Source: CAWHPS01 sp963831235
Lineage (GTDB): Bacteria; Fibrobacterota; OXYB2-FULL-49-7; JAEUSG01
Direction of reading: 5' to 3'
DNA length: 64,000 bases
Assembly: GCA_963831235.1 (NCBI GenBank)
Contig: CAWHPS010000042.1
Location: forward strand, 38,802-102,801
Notes under the pieces: model-generated
Databases searched by the model: none
Seen by the model: the letters and a program-made list of their open reading frames with translations, nothing else
Told to the model about the DNA's origin: nothing
Translations under genes and position numbers: made by a program
In this document: piece after piece, positions 44,353 to 53,255 of the stretch
Position numbering within the stretch: the stretch's first letter is position 1
Layout of the letters: the number at the start of each line of letters is the position of its first letter

Positions 44353-44678
44353 AAGCTGTTTCTCCTGTTAGTTTTTGGAGAGCAGAAAACCTCCCACCCT
44401 CTGAGAATATAATGACTTATTTGTTTTTAATCCATCAAAAAAAACCATTTACCAGGCTTAATGATCAGCCTCCTCGTCTTGCTCCTAATAATCATTGTTA
44501 TTTTAATAGGTTGAAGCCTATTATAGGATGTTAACGATCTTGATAGTAGTCTTATGGATGCACTGGACAATATCCGGATGCTTGCTCAACGGACATCTGG
44601 ATTGGAACCAAAGTATAATCCGCTAGCCTAATCTCGACCTTATGAAGACCTGAAAGCAGAGGGGTATCTCTGTATGGC
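44353..44678. other. Intergenic gap with a short unassigned ORF
   Basis: 326 bp between divergent genes (MCP and phosphoesterase). A 35-codon open stretch at 44527-44631 on the plus strand (LMDALDNIRMLAQRTSGLEP) looks coding in composition but has no ribosome-binding site. No hairpin or clear promoter was recognised. Confidence 0.35.
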
Positions 44679-44720
44679 ATGGTTTTTGCATTTCATTGCA
44701 ATTGTGGAGCACAGCTAAAT

Positions 44721-45527
44721 ATGGAAAAACAAAAGTTAATGTTGGTCTGCCTGATTTTAACGCTTTTCTCTTTTAATTGCCGGCTGTTCGAATATAGCCC
44801 AAATCAGGTTATTTCATCAGATTCCCCCGCTCATCTTACAAGAAAAAATCTGGATAAATTAATGGCTCAGAATCCCGGTGATACCATCCGGATTGTGCAC
44901 TTCAGCGATACCCATCATTACTATGAGCGCTTTAATCAAATGATTAAAAACATTAATCAACTTGAAGGAATTGATTTTCTTGTTCATGCAGGTGACATAA
45001 CAGACTATGGGCTGCTTCGGGAATTTGAATGGGCGGCCGATATTTTGGCTTCCTCACGGTACCCTTACTTCACTGCAATCGGGATTCATGATAAGGTCGG
45101 CAACGGGAAAAAAGCCTATGAAAACATATTCGGGGAATTGAATTACTATTTCACATACGGTAAATTCAGATTCGTTTTCATTGACACAAACCCTGATGCC
45201 TTTCTTTTTAATGGCTCCATTCCGGATTTGGCGTGGTTAACGCAAGCTCTTGCTGATACAAACAATTATGTCAATGCCATAGTGGTTTTTCATGTTCCTC
45301 CTTTTTATGAGGATTTCGATTCAACATTGAGCGAGCCATTATGCCAATTGCTCAAACAAAACGGGCGGGTACTACTTTGCATGCACGGGCACATTCACGA
45401 TTTCACAATAGAAAAAACATGCTCAGATGTTCCACTATACAGTTCTACGGCCCTTGCTAAGGCCACGGTATATTGGACTTACAAAATCTGGCCAGGTGGA
45501 TTTTATGCAGAACCCGGGTATTATTAA
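44721..45527 (+). CDS. Lipoprotein-type calcineurin-like metallophosphoesterase
   Basis: 268 residues from Met at 44721, which gives a lipoprotein signal (MLVCLILTLFSFNC, Cys acylated); an in-frame ATG at 44679 adds 14 residues. Metal-binding motifs: Asp-x-His in FSDTHHYYE, GD in HAGDITD, HxP in FHVPPFYED and GHIH in MHGHIHD. The usual GNHD is GIHD, so one ligand Asn is replaced by Ile; activity may be altered. Substrate not assignable. The next gene, an outer-membrane barrel, overlaps its end by 23 bp, so they are a pair. Confidence 0.82.
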   Translation: MEKQKLMLVCLILTLFSFNCRLFEYSPNQVISSDSPAHLTRKNLDKLMAQNPGDTIRIVHFSDTHHYYERFNQMIKNINQLEGIDFLVHAGDITDYGLLREFEWAADILASSRYPYFTAIGIHDKVGNGKKAYENIFGELNYYFTYGKFRFVFIDTNPDAFLFNGSIPDLAWLTQALADTNNYVNAIVVFHVPPFYEDFDSTLSEPLCQLLKQNGRVLLCMHGHIHDFTIEKTCSDVPLYSSTALAKATVYWTYKIWPGGFYAEPGYY

Positions 45528-46131
45528 AAAGAATTTTATAGCCGTCCTTATTTTCTCCATTATTCTTCTGGGAAAATTAGCTCACGGTTCGCAGACCGAA
45601 TCCCCTTCCTGGTACATACCTCATCACTGTAAACTCCAGTTTGCCGGGTCCATTGGATTCTTGTCAGCAGGAATCGGATATGACTTATTCAAAGAAAAGG
45701 CGGAGATTGATCTTTTCGGAGGCTATGTTCCGGTATCAATGGGAGGAATAGCGGTAACTTCATTGACACTTAAAATGAACGGTAAATTCTTTACCTTTCA
45801 CCCCTGGCCTGAAATATCCGTGACTCCTTTGATTATCGGGGCGTTCATGAATTATACCTTGGGTGATAAATTTTATTTGTTTTGGCCGAGCCGATATCCG
45901 AAGGGATATTTCTGGTGGATATCAGCCCTTAGATTCGGACCTGAGATAGGATTGCTCCTCAATAAAAAGATGCACATAACTTCATTCCCACAAATTAAAA
46001 GTTTGGGCTGCTATTTCGAGATAAGCACAAACGACCGTTATCTTGCGAGCTTCTATTATAACCCGAGTTATTTAAGCATTATTCATGATCTCATGAGCGC
46101 AGGGCTTGGGGTAAAAGTCTCTTTTGATTAA
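45505..46131 (+). CDS. Outer-membrane beta-barrel-like secreted protein
   Basis: 208 residues from Met at 45505 (AGGTGG site upstream), with a signal peptide (KKNFIAVLIFSIILLGKLAHG). The mature region is mostly strand-forming with alternating aromatics (LQFAGSIGFLSAGIGYDLF, IDLFGGYVPVSMGGI, FWWISALRFGPEIGLLL) and ends LGVKVSFD, the pattern of a small outer-membrane barrel. I cannot name the family. It overlaps the phosphoesterase gene, so the lipoprotein enzyme and the barrel probably work together at the outer membrane. Confidence 0.7.
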   Translation: MQNPGIIKKNFIAVLIFSIILLGKLAHGSQTESPSWYIPHHCKLQFAGSIGFLSAGIGYDLFKEKAEIDLFGGYVPVSMGGIAVTSLTLKMNGKFFTFHPWPEISVTPLIIGAFMNYTLGDKFYLFWPSRYPKGYFWWISALRFGPEIGLLLNKKMHITSFPQIKSLGCYFEISTNDRYLASFYYNPSYLSIIHDLMSAGLGVKVSFD

Positions 46132-46191
46132 TTGTGACTGGAACCGGTTTTGGTTAAAGAACGTTGATTTGGAAATATGAACGTCGTTAAG

Positions 46192-46218
46192 ACCCTGAAA
46201 AAGAGTTCAAGGGTTTTT
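46192..46218 (+). terminator. Probable terminator after the phosphoesterase/barrel pair
   Basis: ACCCTGAA (46192-46199) pairs with TTCAAGGGT (46206-46214, one bulged A), then five T. It is 60 bp after the stop. Confidence 0.5.
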
Positions 46219-46381
46219 CGTCTTTCTGAGCCATAGGCCAAATCAATTTTGTAAATTAAATTCTCAAATCCACAAATTCGATAAAATTATTGCTCACACA
46301 CATGATTTTCTTCATAATTAACGGATTTGGTATTCGACAGCCGTTTTGCTCATTATATACAGAATAACGTCACAACATGAA

Positions 46382-46447
46382 GATTGCCTCGACTTTGTGG
46401 CAGCATGGAACAAAGTCATGAACCTGGATCGTTTCGATATCTCCTGA
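46382..46447 (+). pseudogene. Catalase-peroxidase (KatG) C-terminal remnant
   Basis: The frame reads DCLDFVAAWNKVMNLDRFDIS-stop, which matches the C-terminal end of KatG (DFVAAWTKVMNLDRFDL). Upstream sequence in this frame (ITSQHE) no longer resembles KatG, so only about 20 codons of the gene survive. A complete katG is not in this window. Confidence 0.72.
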
Positions 46448-46511
46448 TCATGGCTTAAACATGCCCCCGTATATTCTGATTTACAGGAATCGGGATAGGA
46501 TTGTGCCTTGC

Positions 46512-48035
46512 CTATGCCAATACTGTCTGTTCAGCGGTGGATATAACATTGAATAATTCCATGGGAGACAGGACATCATTGAGCCTGGTCTCCAAAAAAT
46601 CGCTTTCAAAAATACCCGCAATGTGCGAAAGTAAAATTTGATGAATGCGAGGCTCGTTGACCGGCGTTAGAATGATAAAAAGAAAATTGACGGTTTCACT
46701 TGACACGGAGGTCGGGGCCGGAATCGGTTTTTTTAACTTGGCGAAGATCACGATCGGCTGGGCGGAGATCGGAAGCCTGGCATGTGGTATTGCCAGACCA
46801 TGCCCCACATAGCTGTTGGAGAGGCGCTCCCGATCGGAAATGGAGACCATTATTTCACTTGCTGACAACGGCAGTTCTTTGGGTTGCAGTCGATTCAAGG
46901 CATTTCGGGTGGCGGCAATAATGGTGGCTCCTTCAACATCAACCAATATACGTTCCGGGGATAAAAAATTTGATAAGCTCAACTGCTTCTCCAAGGGGAA
47001 TTCCTCTTCAATGGTGCCGATAACTTCTTCAACAGCGTCCTCCAGAGTCACCATGCCGGACCAGTTGCCTTCTTTGTTAAATACCAGGGCGATATGATTC
47101 CCTTTGCGTTGCATCATGGACAGGACTTTCTCCAAAGACTCTTGTTCCTGTGATTTCAAACACGGACGGGCCAATGCCTCAAGGTTGTGGGTAAATGATC
47201 CTTTGGGGGATGTCAAGAAAAGGTCCTTCACATGAATATAGCCGAGTGGATTATCAGGGTCCTGTCCAATAAGGGGATATCGTGAATAACGGTATCGGGC
47301 GATAGTATCAATGATGTCTGCCGTTGTTGCACCAGCCTTAATACAGCAAACAAGCCTTCGCGGACGCATGGCGTTCCGCATGGTAAGCTGCCCCAAATCA
47401 AGAACATTCTCTATGTGCAGGAGGCGGCGGAAAGACATCATTCCTCCCGATTGGGATTGCTCCAGAATCAACCGGATTTCGTCCTCTGTATGCGACTCGT
47501 CTGTGCCGGCGGGTGGGGCCTTTATCAGTCTAAGGATTAAATTTGCCGCATTATTAAGGAGCCATATAGGTACGGCAAATATATGGCGGAATACCATGAT
47601 GGGATAGGCAATGAATAGGGCGGATTGGGTCGAGGCGCGGATTGCCAGGGATTTCGGAACAAGCTCTCCAATTACAATGTGCAGGAACGAGATAAGCAAA
47701 TACCCGATTGTTATTGCGATACTGTGAACCAGCAAATCGTTATTGGCCCCAAACCCAATCAAGAGAAGCAGCGGTTTAATCAATTTGGCAAAAGCAGGCT
47801 CACCTACAAAACCGAGACCAATACTGGTTAAGGTTATTCCTACCTGACAAACAGACAGAAATTCATCAAGATGCATTTGGATATATTGGACGCGCTTTGC
47901 TTTTCGATTGCCGGTCACGGCAAAAACTTCGATTTGGGTAGGCCTGACCTTAACAGATGAAAACTCGGCTAAAACGAAAAATGCGTTTAATAAAAGCAGC
48001 AAAAGAACCAAAAGTAAATAAAAAATGACTGCCAT
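46512..48035 (-). CDS. CNNM (DUF21)-CBS membrane protein with PTS EIIA-like C-terminal domain
   Basis: 507 residues. Four membrane spans of the CNNM/DUF21 core (VIFYLLLVLLLLLLNAFFV, LTSIGLGFVGEPAFAKL, IGYLLISFLHIVIGELVPKSLA), then two CBS motifs (LTMRNAMRPRRLVC, VTLEDAVEEVIGTIEEE). From residue 350 comes a domain of the PTS EIIA-fructose/PtsN type: LSASEIMVSISDRERLSNSYVGHGLAIPHARLP with the phospho-His in IPHAR, and PVNEPRIHQILLSHIAGIF. This replaces the usual CorC_HlyC domain. CNNM proteins handle Mg2+/Na+ or signalling; the EIIA end suggests regulation by phosphorylation. Confidence 0.87.
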   Translation of the reverse strand: MAVIFYLLLVLLLLLLNAFFVLAEFSSVKVRPTQIEVFAVTGNRKAKRVQYIQMHLDEFLSVCQVGITLTSIGLGFVGEPAFAKLIKPLLLLIGFGANNDLLVHSIAITIGYLLISFLHIVIGELVPKSLAIRASTQSALFIAYPIMVFRHIFAVPIWLLNNAANLILRLIKAPPAGTDESHTEDEIRLILEQSQSGGMMSFRRLLHIENVLDLGQLTMRNAMRPRRLVCCIKAGATTADIIDTIARYRYSRYPLIGQDPDNPLGYIHVKDLFLTSPKGSFTHNLEALARPCLKSQEQESLEKVLSMMQRKGNHIALVFNKEGNWSGMVTLEDAVEEVIGTIEEEFPLEKQLSLSNFLSPERILVDVEGATIIAATRNALNRLQPKELPLSASEIMVSISDRERLSNSYVGHGLAIPHARLPISAQPIVIFAKLKKPIPAPTSVSSETVNFLFIILTPVNEPRIHQILLSHIAGIFESDFLETRLNDVLSPMELFNVISTAEQTVLA

Positions 48036-48117
48036 AGTCTCCTTTCTGTTCCAAGCTCAATGTGTGCATTTCCCACCTCCCTTACAATTATAATTTAATA
48101 AAAGATAGGAGTAAATC

Positions 48118-48137
48118 AAAATGGGTATTCCCATTTT
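48118..48137 (-). terminator. Possible terminator after ldh
   Basis: AAAATGGG, loop of four, CCCATTTT: an eight-bp perfect stem 103 bp after the ldh stop. On the minus strand it is followed only by GATTT, so it is weak. Confidence 0.35.
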
Positions 48138-48239
48138 TGGATTGACATTCCCGAAAAGCCGAGTGATGAAGTAATCTACTTGAAAAGGCGGAATAAAACT
48201 GGAGATGGAGGAGTCAAGCCCCCTACCTCGCCATTTGTA

Positions 48240-49223
48240 TCATTCACTGGAGGTTTTAAATTCAATCAGCTTTTCTTTAATCACCGATGCTGACGCATGA
48301 AGAGCAAGCAGCTCTTCCTCCGCCAATTTCCCATCTATGATTCTTTCCACACCTGCTTGGGAAACGATACAGGGCACGCTAAGACACACATCCTCCAATC
48401 CATATTCTCCGTTAAGCAACGTCGAGACGGTCAATATGCTGTGTTCGTTTCGGAGTATGGCTCCAACAATGCGAACCAAGGCAAGTCCGATCGCATAACA
48501 GGTGGAACCTTTGGCATCGATAATATGGTAGGCTGAATCCCGTACTTCAGTTACAAGCCGCTTCCTTTCCTGTTTCCAGTCGCATTTTTGACACGTCTGG
48601 CAATATTCATCCATCAACATCCCGGCGATATGGGTCATGGACCAGGCCGGAACCTCGCTGTCACCATGCTCTCCCAGGATATTCGCATGGACGCTTCTTA
48701 CATCCACCCCGCAATGCAGGCTGAGCAGGTGCCTGAACCTGGCACTGTCCAGAACTGTGCCCGAACCCATGATTCGATTTCGAGGCCAACCCGTCTGTTT
48801 CAGCGCCGCATAAGTGAGCACGTCTACCGGATTTGATGTGATGACAATAACCGCCTCTGATTTACGGGTAGTGATTTCGTTTACAATTTGACCCAATATT
48901 TGAGCATTCCGCTTCAGAAGATTGAGCCGGGACTCACCCGGCTTTTGCTTGGAGCCGGCGGTTATCACAATAACCGTTGCGTCAGCATAATCATCGGCTG
49001 TTCCGGCACGCACAATCGTTGTTGGAACAAATGGAAGGCCGTGTGCAAGGTCAAGGGCTTGGCCTTCAGCTTGTTCACGCCTTGCATCAATTAGCACAAT
49101 GCTTTCCGCGGTCCCGCTCTGAAGAAGCGCATAAGCAAAGGACGCTCCCACGTCCCCGGCGCCGACAATCACCACTTTGCGGGAGTTACATTGGTTTTCT
49201 TTATTGTTCATAATTTTATCCAT
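48240..49223 (-). CDS. ldh: L-lactate dehydrogenase
   Basis: 327 residues. NAD-binding fold with VVIVGAGDVGASFAYALL, an acidic end of strand two (VLIDARREQAEG), the mobile loop KQKPGESRLNLL with Gln (selecting pyruvate over oxaloacetate) and catalytic Arg, VITSNPVDVLTY, GSGTVLDSARFR and the active-site His in GEHGDSE. It interconverts pyruvate and L-lactate. The C-terminal region has a Cys-rich insert (QTCQKCDWKQ). Located in a run of stress/fermentative genes with an alpha/beta hydrolase upstream (110-bp gap). Confidence 0.94.
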   Translation of the reverse strand: MDKIMNNKENQCNSRKVVIVGAGDVGASFAYALLQSGTAESIVLIDARREQAEGQALDLAHGLPFVPTTIVRAGTADDYADATVIVITAGSKQKPGESRLNLLKRNAQILGQIVNEITTRKSEAVIVITSNPVDVLTYAALKQTGWPRNRIMGSGTVLDSARFRHLLSLHCGVDVRSVHANILGEHGDSEVPAWSMTHIAGMLMDEYCQTCQKCDWKQERKRLVTEVRDSAYHIIDAKGSTCYAIGLALVRIVGAILRNEHSILTVSTLLNGEYGLEDVCLSVPCIVSQAGVERIIDGKLAEEELLALHASASVIKEKLIEFKTSSE

Positions 49224-49333
49224 TTGATTATTTTACGCCAGGGTCTATTTGCCTAATCCAATTTGATTCATGTATGTCTGGTTGTCCCGGAATAAAGATT
49301 CTTCAATCATGACCCCGTCCATCAATGGTTGCC

Positions 49334-50155
49334 TCAGGTTTTAAAGAATGCGAGCAAGTCAGCGTTGATTTGGTCCTTATGGGTGGAGCATAGTCCATGC
49401 GGCATGCCCGGATAAACTTTCAGGGTGGCCTCTTTGACAATCTTGGCTGATAGCATGGCCGAAGCGCCAATTGGCACAATCTGGTCGTCGTCGCCGTGCA
49501 TGATTAGCGTCGGCACATTGAACTTCTGGAGGTCCTTTGTAAAGTCGGTTTCGGAAAAGGCCTTGATGCAATCAATAACAGCTTTGAATCCGGCCTGCAT
49601 CCCCTGCAGCCAAAAGGAGTCCCTCAGCCCCTGACTGACCTTGGAGTCTGGTCTGTTGGCACCGTAAAATGGTATGCTGAGATCCTTGAAGAATTGCGAG
49701 CGATCAGCGAGTACACCCGCGCGGATTTTATCGAATGCGTCGATTGGCAGCCCGGCGTGGTTTGCATCCGTCTTCAGCATGAGCGGTGTTACCGAGCCTA
49801 TCAGCACAACCTTGGCCACTCTTTTAGTGCCGTGTCGGCCGATATAACGGGCTACTTCACCGCCCCCTGTGGAATGGCCCACATGGATAGCGTTCTTCAG
49901 GTCGAGTTTTTCAACAAGCGCCGCGAGATCATCGGCGTAAGTGTCCATTTCGTTGCCATTCCAGGTCTGGCTTGAACGGCCATGGCCGCGACGATCGTGG
50001 GCAATGCAGTGGTATCCGTGGTGACCCAGAAACACCATCTGGTCTTCCCAGGCGTCCGCATTCAGCGGCCAGCCATGGCTGAAGACCACGGGTTGTCCTT
50101 TGCCCCAGTCCTTGTAATAGATCTGCGCTCCGTCTTTCATCGTCATTGTGTTCAT
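49334..50155 (-). CDS. Alpha/beta hydrolase, non-haem chloroperoxidase-like
   Basis: 273 residues. The motif set fits the cofactor-free haloperoxidase/arylesterase branch: IYYKDWGKGQPVVFSHGWPLNADAW, IAHDRRGHGRSSQ, nucleophile elbow VGHSTGGGEV (Ser), late Asp in MHGDDDQIVP and His in GMPHGL. No signal peptide. Natural substrate is unknown; related enzymes act as esterases or perhydrolases. Alone on the minus strand between ldh and a small membrane protein gene. Confidence 0.92.
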   Translation of the reverse strand: MNTMTMKDGAQIYYKDWGKGQPVVFSHGWPLNADAWEDQMVFLGHHGYHCIAHDRRGHGRSSQTWNGNEMDTYADDLAALVEKLDLKNAIHVGHSTGGGEVARYIGRHGTKRVAKVVLIGSVTPLMLKTDANHAGLPIDAFDKIRAGVLADRSQFFKDLSIPFYGANRPDSKVSQGLRDSFWLQGMQAGFKAVIDCIKAFSETDFTKDLQKFNVPTLIMHGDDDQIVPIGASAMLSAKIVKEATLKVYPGMPHGLCSTHKDQINADLLAFFKT

Positions 50156-50218
50156 TGATTGCCTCCGTTATTATTTTGGTTTCCACTCACAATATATTTT
50201 ACATGTTTAGTGCTATCT

Positions 50219-50605
50219 TCAATATCTATTTGAATCCCTTTCCATTGCCGCAATCGATGTTTTCTCCTTCTTAATATCCTGCCTGAGAAAGCTGAATAAA
50301 CTCATGTAAACATTGGCTATCCATATAAGCGAAAATCCGGCAACAATATAACCTCGCCAATCATTTAGCAGCAGTTTGTATTGCGTTAAAAAAAGGATAA
50401 AAATGGTTACATAGTGGCTAAAACAATACTCGCAGGTAAAAAGGTAAAAGAATTTTCTGGCCAAAATAGATTTACAGTGTAAAGAAAGGTCAGAGCAGTA
50501 CTCTCTGGGTTTTCGGAAAATTTCTTCGTGAGTAACTGTCCATGAAATACAGGCGATTGGCATGGCCAAAACAAAAAGCCAGAATAATGGAATTAGTATT
50601 GCCAT
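50219..50605 (-). CDS. Small membrane protein of unknown function
   Basis: 128 residues with three hydrophobic segments (ILIPLFWLFVLAMPIACISW, SHYVTIFILFLTQYKLLL, GYIVAGFSLIWIANVYMSLFSF) and a conserved-looking FTCEYCFSHYVT motif between them, a pattern seen in short uncharacterised proteins. No function can be given. It lies 67 bp after the 26-residue peptide gene on the same strand. Confidence 0.6.
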   Translation of the reverse strand: MAILIPLFWLFVLAMPIACISWTVTHEEIFRKPREYCSDLSLHCKSILARKFFYLFTCEYCFSHYVTIFILFLTQYKLLLNDWRGYIVAGFSLIWIANVYMSLFSFLRQDIKKEKTSIAAMERDSNRY

Positions 50606-50672
50606 TTATTTATTCATCTCCGAGGAATAACCCATTTGGCTTTTCCTGCAAGAAACGCCTCTACTGTGGATA

Positions 50673-50753
50673 CTATCGGCGCCAACGCGAGATACCCCAC
50701 CCGCCGCCACCTAATAGAAGGATTATCAGAAGCACAATTAAAAGGGTCATCAT
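50673..50753 (-). CDS. 26-residue hydrophobic membrane peptide (DUF3309-like N-terminus)
   Basis: MMTLLIVLLIILLLGGGGW followed by GISRWRR. A single membrane helix with a Gly run and a basic end, like the first half of short DUF3309-type stress membrane proteins. A very strong AAGGAGGTCTT site directly precedes the ATG, so it is almost certainly translated. Function unknown; it may form a two-gene unit with the membrane protein at 50219. Confidence 0.6.
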   Translation of the reverse strand: MMTLLIVLLIILLLGGGGWGISRWRR

Positions 50754-50939
50754 AAGACCTCCTTGGTTGATGATTTAGCTCAACATAGCTTGAGAAAAGC
50801 AATAAACACGCCACATTATATTATAAATCAATATGGCTTAGATGGCGGATATGAATGGTATGCACTTAATATTAGTAAGGCATATTCTTAATAATAAAGA
50901 ACCAGCTTTCCGTTTTTGAAAACAATACCCCAAATACGT

Positions 50940-51092
50940 AAACCCACCCCTGCCCCTCCCTTTTTTTTGAGTAAAAAAGGGAGGGGTTCTGAGAAATGCG
51001 GGGTATGGGATTTTTAAATAATAGTTTTAAAAAATACCTCCCTCTTCCATTTTTCCTTCAAGAAAAAGGGAAGAGGGCCGGGGTGATGGGTT
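50940..51092. repeat. C-rich paired-hairpin element, class 2, empty copy (element E)
   Basis: The outer arms are AAACCCACCCC (50940) and GGGGTGATGGGTT (to 51092), in inverted orientation. Between them are two hairpins: CCCCTCCCTTTTTT with AAAAAAGGGAGGGG (50953-50986) and CCCTCTTCC with GGAAGAGGG around TTTTTCCTTCAAGAAAAA (51040-51077). It shares its arms and second hairpin sequence with the elements at 54381/55912-56044 and 58351-58834. It lies alone in a 442-bp gap and contains no gene. Confidence 0.8.
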
Positions 51093-51195
51093 GTAGCTTA
51101 ATGCTGAAAGTTTCAAGAGTCTATTGTGTTCACAATATAGAGTATGTACTCACTAAAATAAACGATGCGCCTTATTTTTAATAGACAGTCGGCTT

Positions 51196-52095
51196 TTATT
51201 TAAGTTGCGGCACAAAGGATGATGCAATTTCCGTTGGGGGTACATTGCCCGAAACGGTATTAGCATAGGCGTGGGTGAACTCCGCACCGTAATAAACTAT
51301 CATGGAAGAATAAGAAACCCACAACATGATTAAAATCACCGAACCTGCGGTTCCGTAACCTATGCCGGGAGTTGCTTTTCCGAAATATAATCCCAGACCA
51401 TATTTACCCATGGTAAAAAGAAAGGCTGTAATGAGTGAGCCAATCCATACATGCCGCCATTTAATTTTTGCATCAGGAAAATATTTAAACATAAGGGCGA
51501 ACAAAACAGCGATAATAATAAAAGACAAAACAAAATTGACCCCCTTCAGCAACATCAGAAAGGAATCGGAAAAATTACTCGACAGCCAACCGCCAAAAGC
51601 GGAAAGTGTGGCGGAAATCACCAGTGACACAATAAGCATAAAGGCAATGGAAACTATGAGCCCGAACGAAAATAACCTCACCCGGATTATGTTCAAAATG
51701 CCCGCTTTGGATTCGATCACCTTTACTTCCCAAATAGCGTTTAATGATTTCTGAAATTGCGCGAACACGCCTGTCGCACCTACAAGAATGGTAATCACCC
51801 CGATGATGGCCGCCCAAACGGACTTGTTTATATTCCTTGCCGAGACAATCATATTTTGGATTTGTTCTGCAGTATCCGCCCCAAATGTGGCCCTGATTTG
51901 CGCCATTACATGCGCGTTCACCGCCTCCCGGCCAAACACATATCCGGCAAGCGCCATAATGACCACCAGCAATCCCGGCAATGAAAATATGGCATAGTAG
52001 GCGATTATCGCGCTCTCGCGAAACGGGTCTTTTGACAGCCACGCCTTAAAGGCGGTTTTTGAAGCAACAGGTATGTTCTTAAGCCATATTTTCAT
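51196..52095 (-). CDS. YihY/BrkB-family inner-membrane protein
   Basis: 299 residues with six membrane spans. Family signatures: SAIIAYYAIFSLPGLLVVIMAL at about 28-50, WAAIIGVITILVGATGVFAQFQKSLN, the Pro/Asp bend FPDAKIKWRHVWIGSLITAFLF, and GLGLYFGKATPGIGYGTAGS with LMLWVSYSSMIVYYGAEFTHAY. The family was once mislabelled ribonuclease BN; its role is not established. Its start is directly followed upstream by the AsmA-like gene (no gap), so the two are probably one operon. Confidence 0.9.
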   Translation of the reverse strand: MKIWLKNIPVASKTAFKAWLSKDPFRESAIIAYYAIFSLPGLLVVIMALAGYVFGREAVNAHVMAQIRATFGADTAEQIQNMIVSARNINKSVWAAIIGVITILVGATGVFAQFQKSLNAIWEVKVIESKAGILNIIRVRLFSFGLIVSIAFMLIVSLVISATLSAFGGWLSSNFSDSFLMLLKGVNFVLSFIIIAVLFALMFKYFPDAKIKWRHVWIGSLITAFLFTMGKYGLGLYFGKATPGIGYGTAGSVILIMLWVSYSSMIVYYGAEFTHAYANTVSGNVPPTEIASSFVPQLK

Positions 52096-53229
52096 TTATT
52101 TTCCCTTGTTCCCTTTCGGTTTTCCGGACGAATCCATTTTATGCAACGGGTCTCCTTTATCGACAGGTTTGCCTGCCTTAACCGAGTTGATGCTGATCTC
52201 ATTGTCAATACGAGGGACCAGCGCTTGTATGAATGCGTTTCGCAGGACTTCCCAAACAGCATAAAGAATATTGGTCTTCGGATTCTTAAACCTGCCCTCG
52301 AGGAGTACCTTGGTTGCCAATTGGTCTTCTTTTTGATTCTTGAAAACCACCCCAAGACTACCGATAAAATATTCCCACATTTTGTTGAAAAAGCTGTCAT
52401 TCTTATCCTTGGGTCCCACTACAACCAAATCAGTAATTACCGGCTTTACATAACCTTTAAAATTGCCTTCCTTTGCGGCCATTTCGGTGGAGAAACCAAA
52501 CCGGCCTTTGTTTACATCAAAGTTTCCGTAGGCCCTTAAGAAATCATTGTATAAAACAAGGTTAGAGTTCTTCATTTCAGCATTCAGGTCAAATGTTGCA
52601 TAATCAGCCAAAGCATTCAATTTCATGTTAAAATCCAGGGTGCCTTCGTAAACCGAAGCCTGCGCTGTAACAGTGGACGGCAGTTCAATTTTATCATTTG
52701 TAACACTTGTCAGGTTAAAGGCCAGAATATGGGTTTGCTTTAATGACACGTCAACCTTGGGGTTTGACGTGTTGTCTGTATAATGAATCGATCCATCATG
52801 GACTTCAAAACGGTTTACCTTTAACGGCATAAAAGAGTTTAACAGATCTCGAAAATCAGTAGTGTCCTTTCTTATATCACCCAGCTCAACTTTGTCTTTA
52901 GTGAAAATTAAGTCCGGTGAATCGAAAACCAATTCGCCCACAAGTGAGCCGTGGAAAAGGGCCCGCCATTCTATGGCCAGGTCAATGCTCCGCGATTTAA
53001 AGAACGGGGTTTGATTTTTTAAAACCGAATCGCCTTTGTTTAAATAAATATCATTGATGATGTAAGCACCCCTGTAAAGGGATATATCAATATCGCGAAT
53101 ACGCCCATAATAATCCTTCATGTTTGCCAGTTTTCCGTTGGTGTATCGCAATACAACTGAAGGTAAAATAAGACGGATGAGAATAAAAAGAAGAACAACG
53201 CCAATAAGGATTTTATATCTTGTTTTCAC
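52096..53229 (-). CDS. AsmA/DUF748-like envelope protein
   Basis: 377 residues with an N-terminal membrane anchor (YKILIGVVLLFILIRLILPSVVL) and a long periplasmic beta-rich domain containing RDIDISLYRGAYIINDIYL, NRFEVHDGSIHYTD and SGKGNFDVNKG-like repeats (RAYGNFDVNKGRFGFSTEMAA) of the AsmA/DUF748 type, thought to move lipids between membranes. The last 30 residues are Lys/Gly-rich and low in complexity. It abuts the YihY gene (1-bp spacing) and shares a strand with the small fused ORF and sodB. Confidence 0.75.
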   Translation of the reverse strand: MKTRYKILIGVVLLFILIRLILPSVVLRYTNGKLANMKDYYGRIRDIDISLYRGAYIINDIYLNKGDSVLKNQTPFFKSRSIDLAIEWRALFHGSLVGELVFDSPDLIFTKDKVELGDIRKDTTDFRDLLNSFMPLKVNRFEVHDGSIHYTDNTSNPKVDVSLKQTHILAFNLTSVTNDKIELPSTVTAQASVYEGTLDFNMKLNALADYATFDLNAEMKNSNLVLYNDFLRAYGNFDVNKGRFGFSTEMAAKEGNFKGYVKPVITDLVVVGPKDKNDSFFNKMWEYFIGSLGVVFKNQKEDQLATKVLLEGRFKNPKTNILYAVWEVLRNAFIQALVPRIDNEISINSVKAGKPVDKGDPLHKMDSSGKPKGNKGK

Positions 53230-53255
53230 ATTAACTGGACCTCTTTCCTTGACAA

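Noticed and set aside
44527..44631. 35-codon plus-strand open stretch
   Set aside because: No ribosome-binding site, no recognised family and a stop close upstream; kept only as part of the gap note.
48140..48239. TTGACA-like box on the plus strand near 48143
   Set aside because: No gene follows in that direction and no -10 box at proper spacing.
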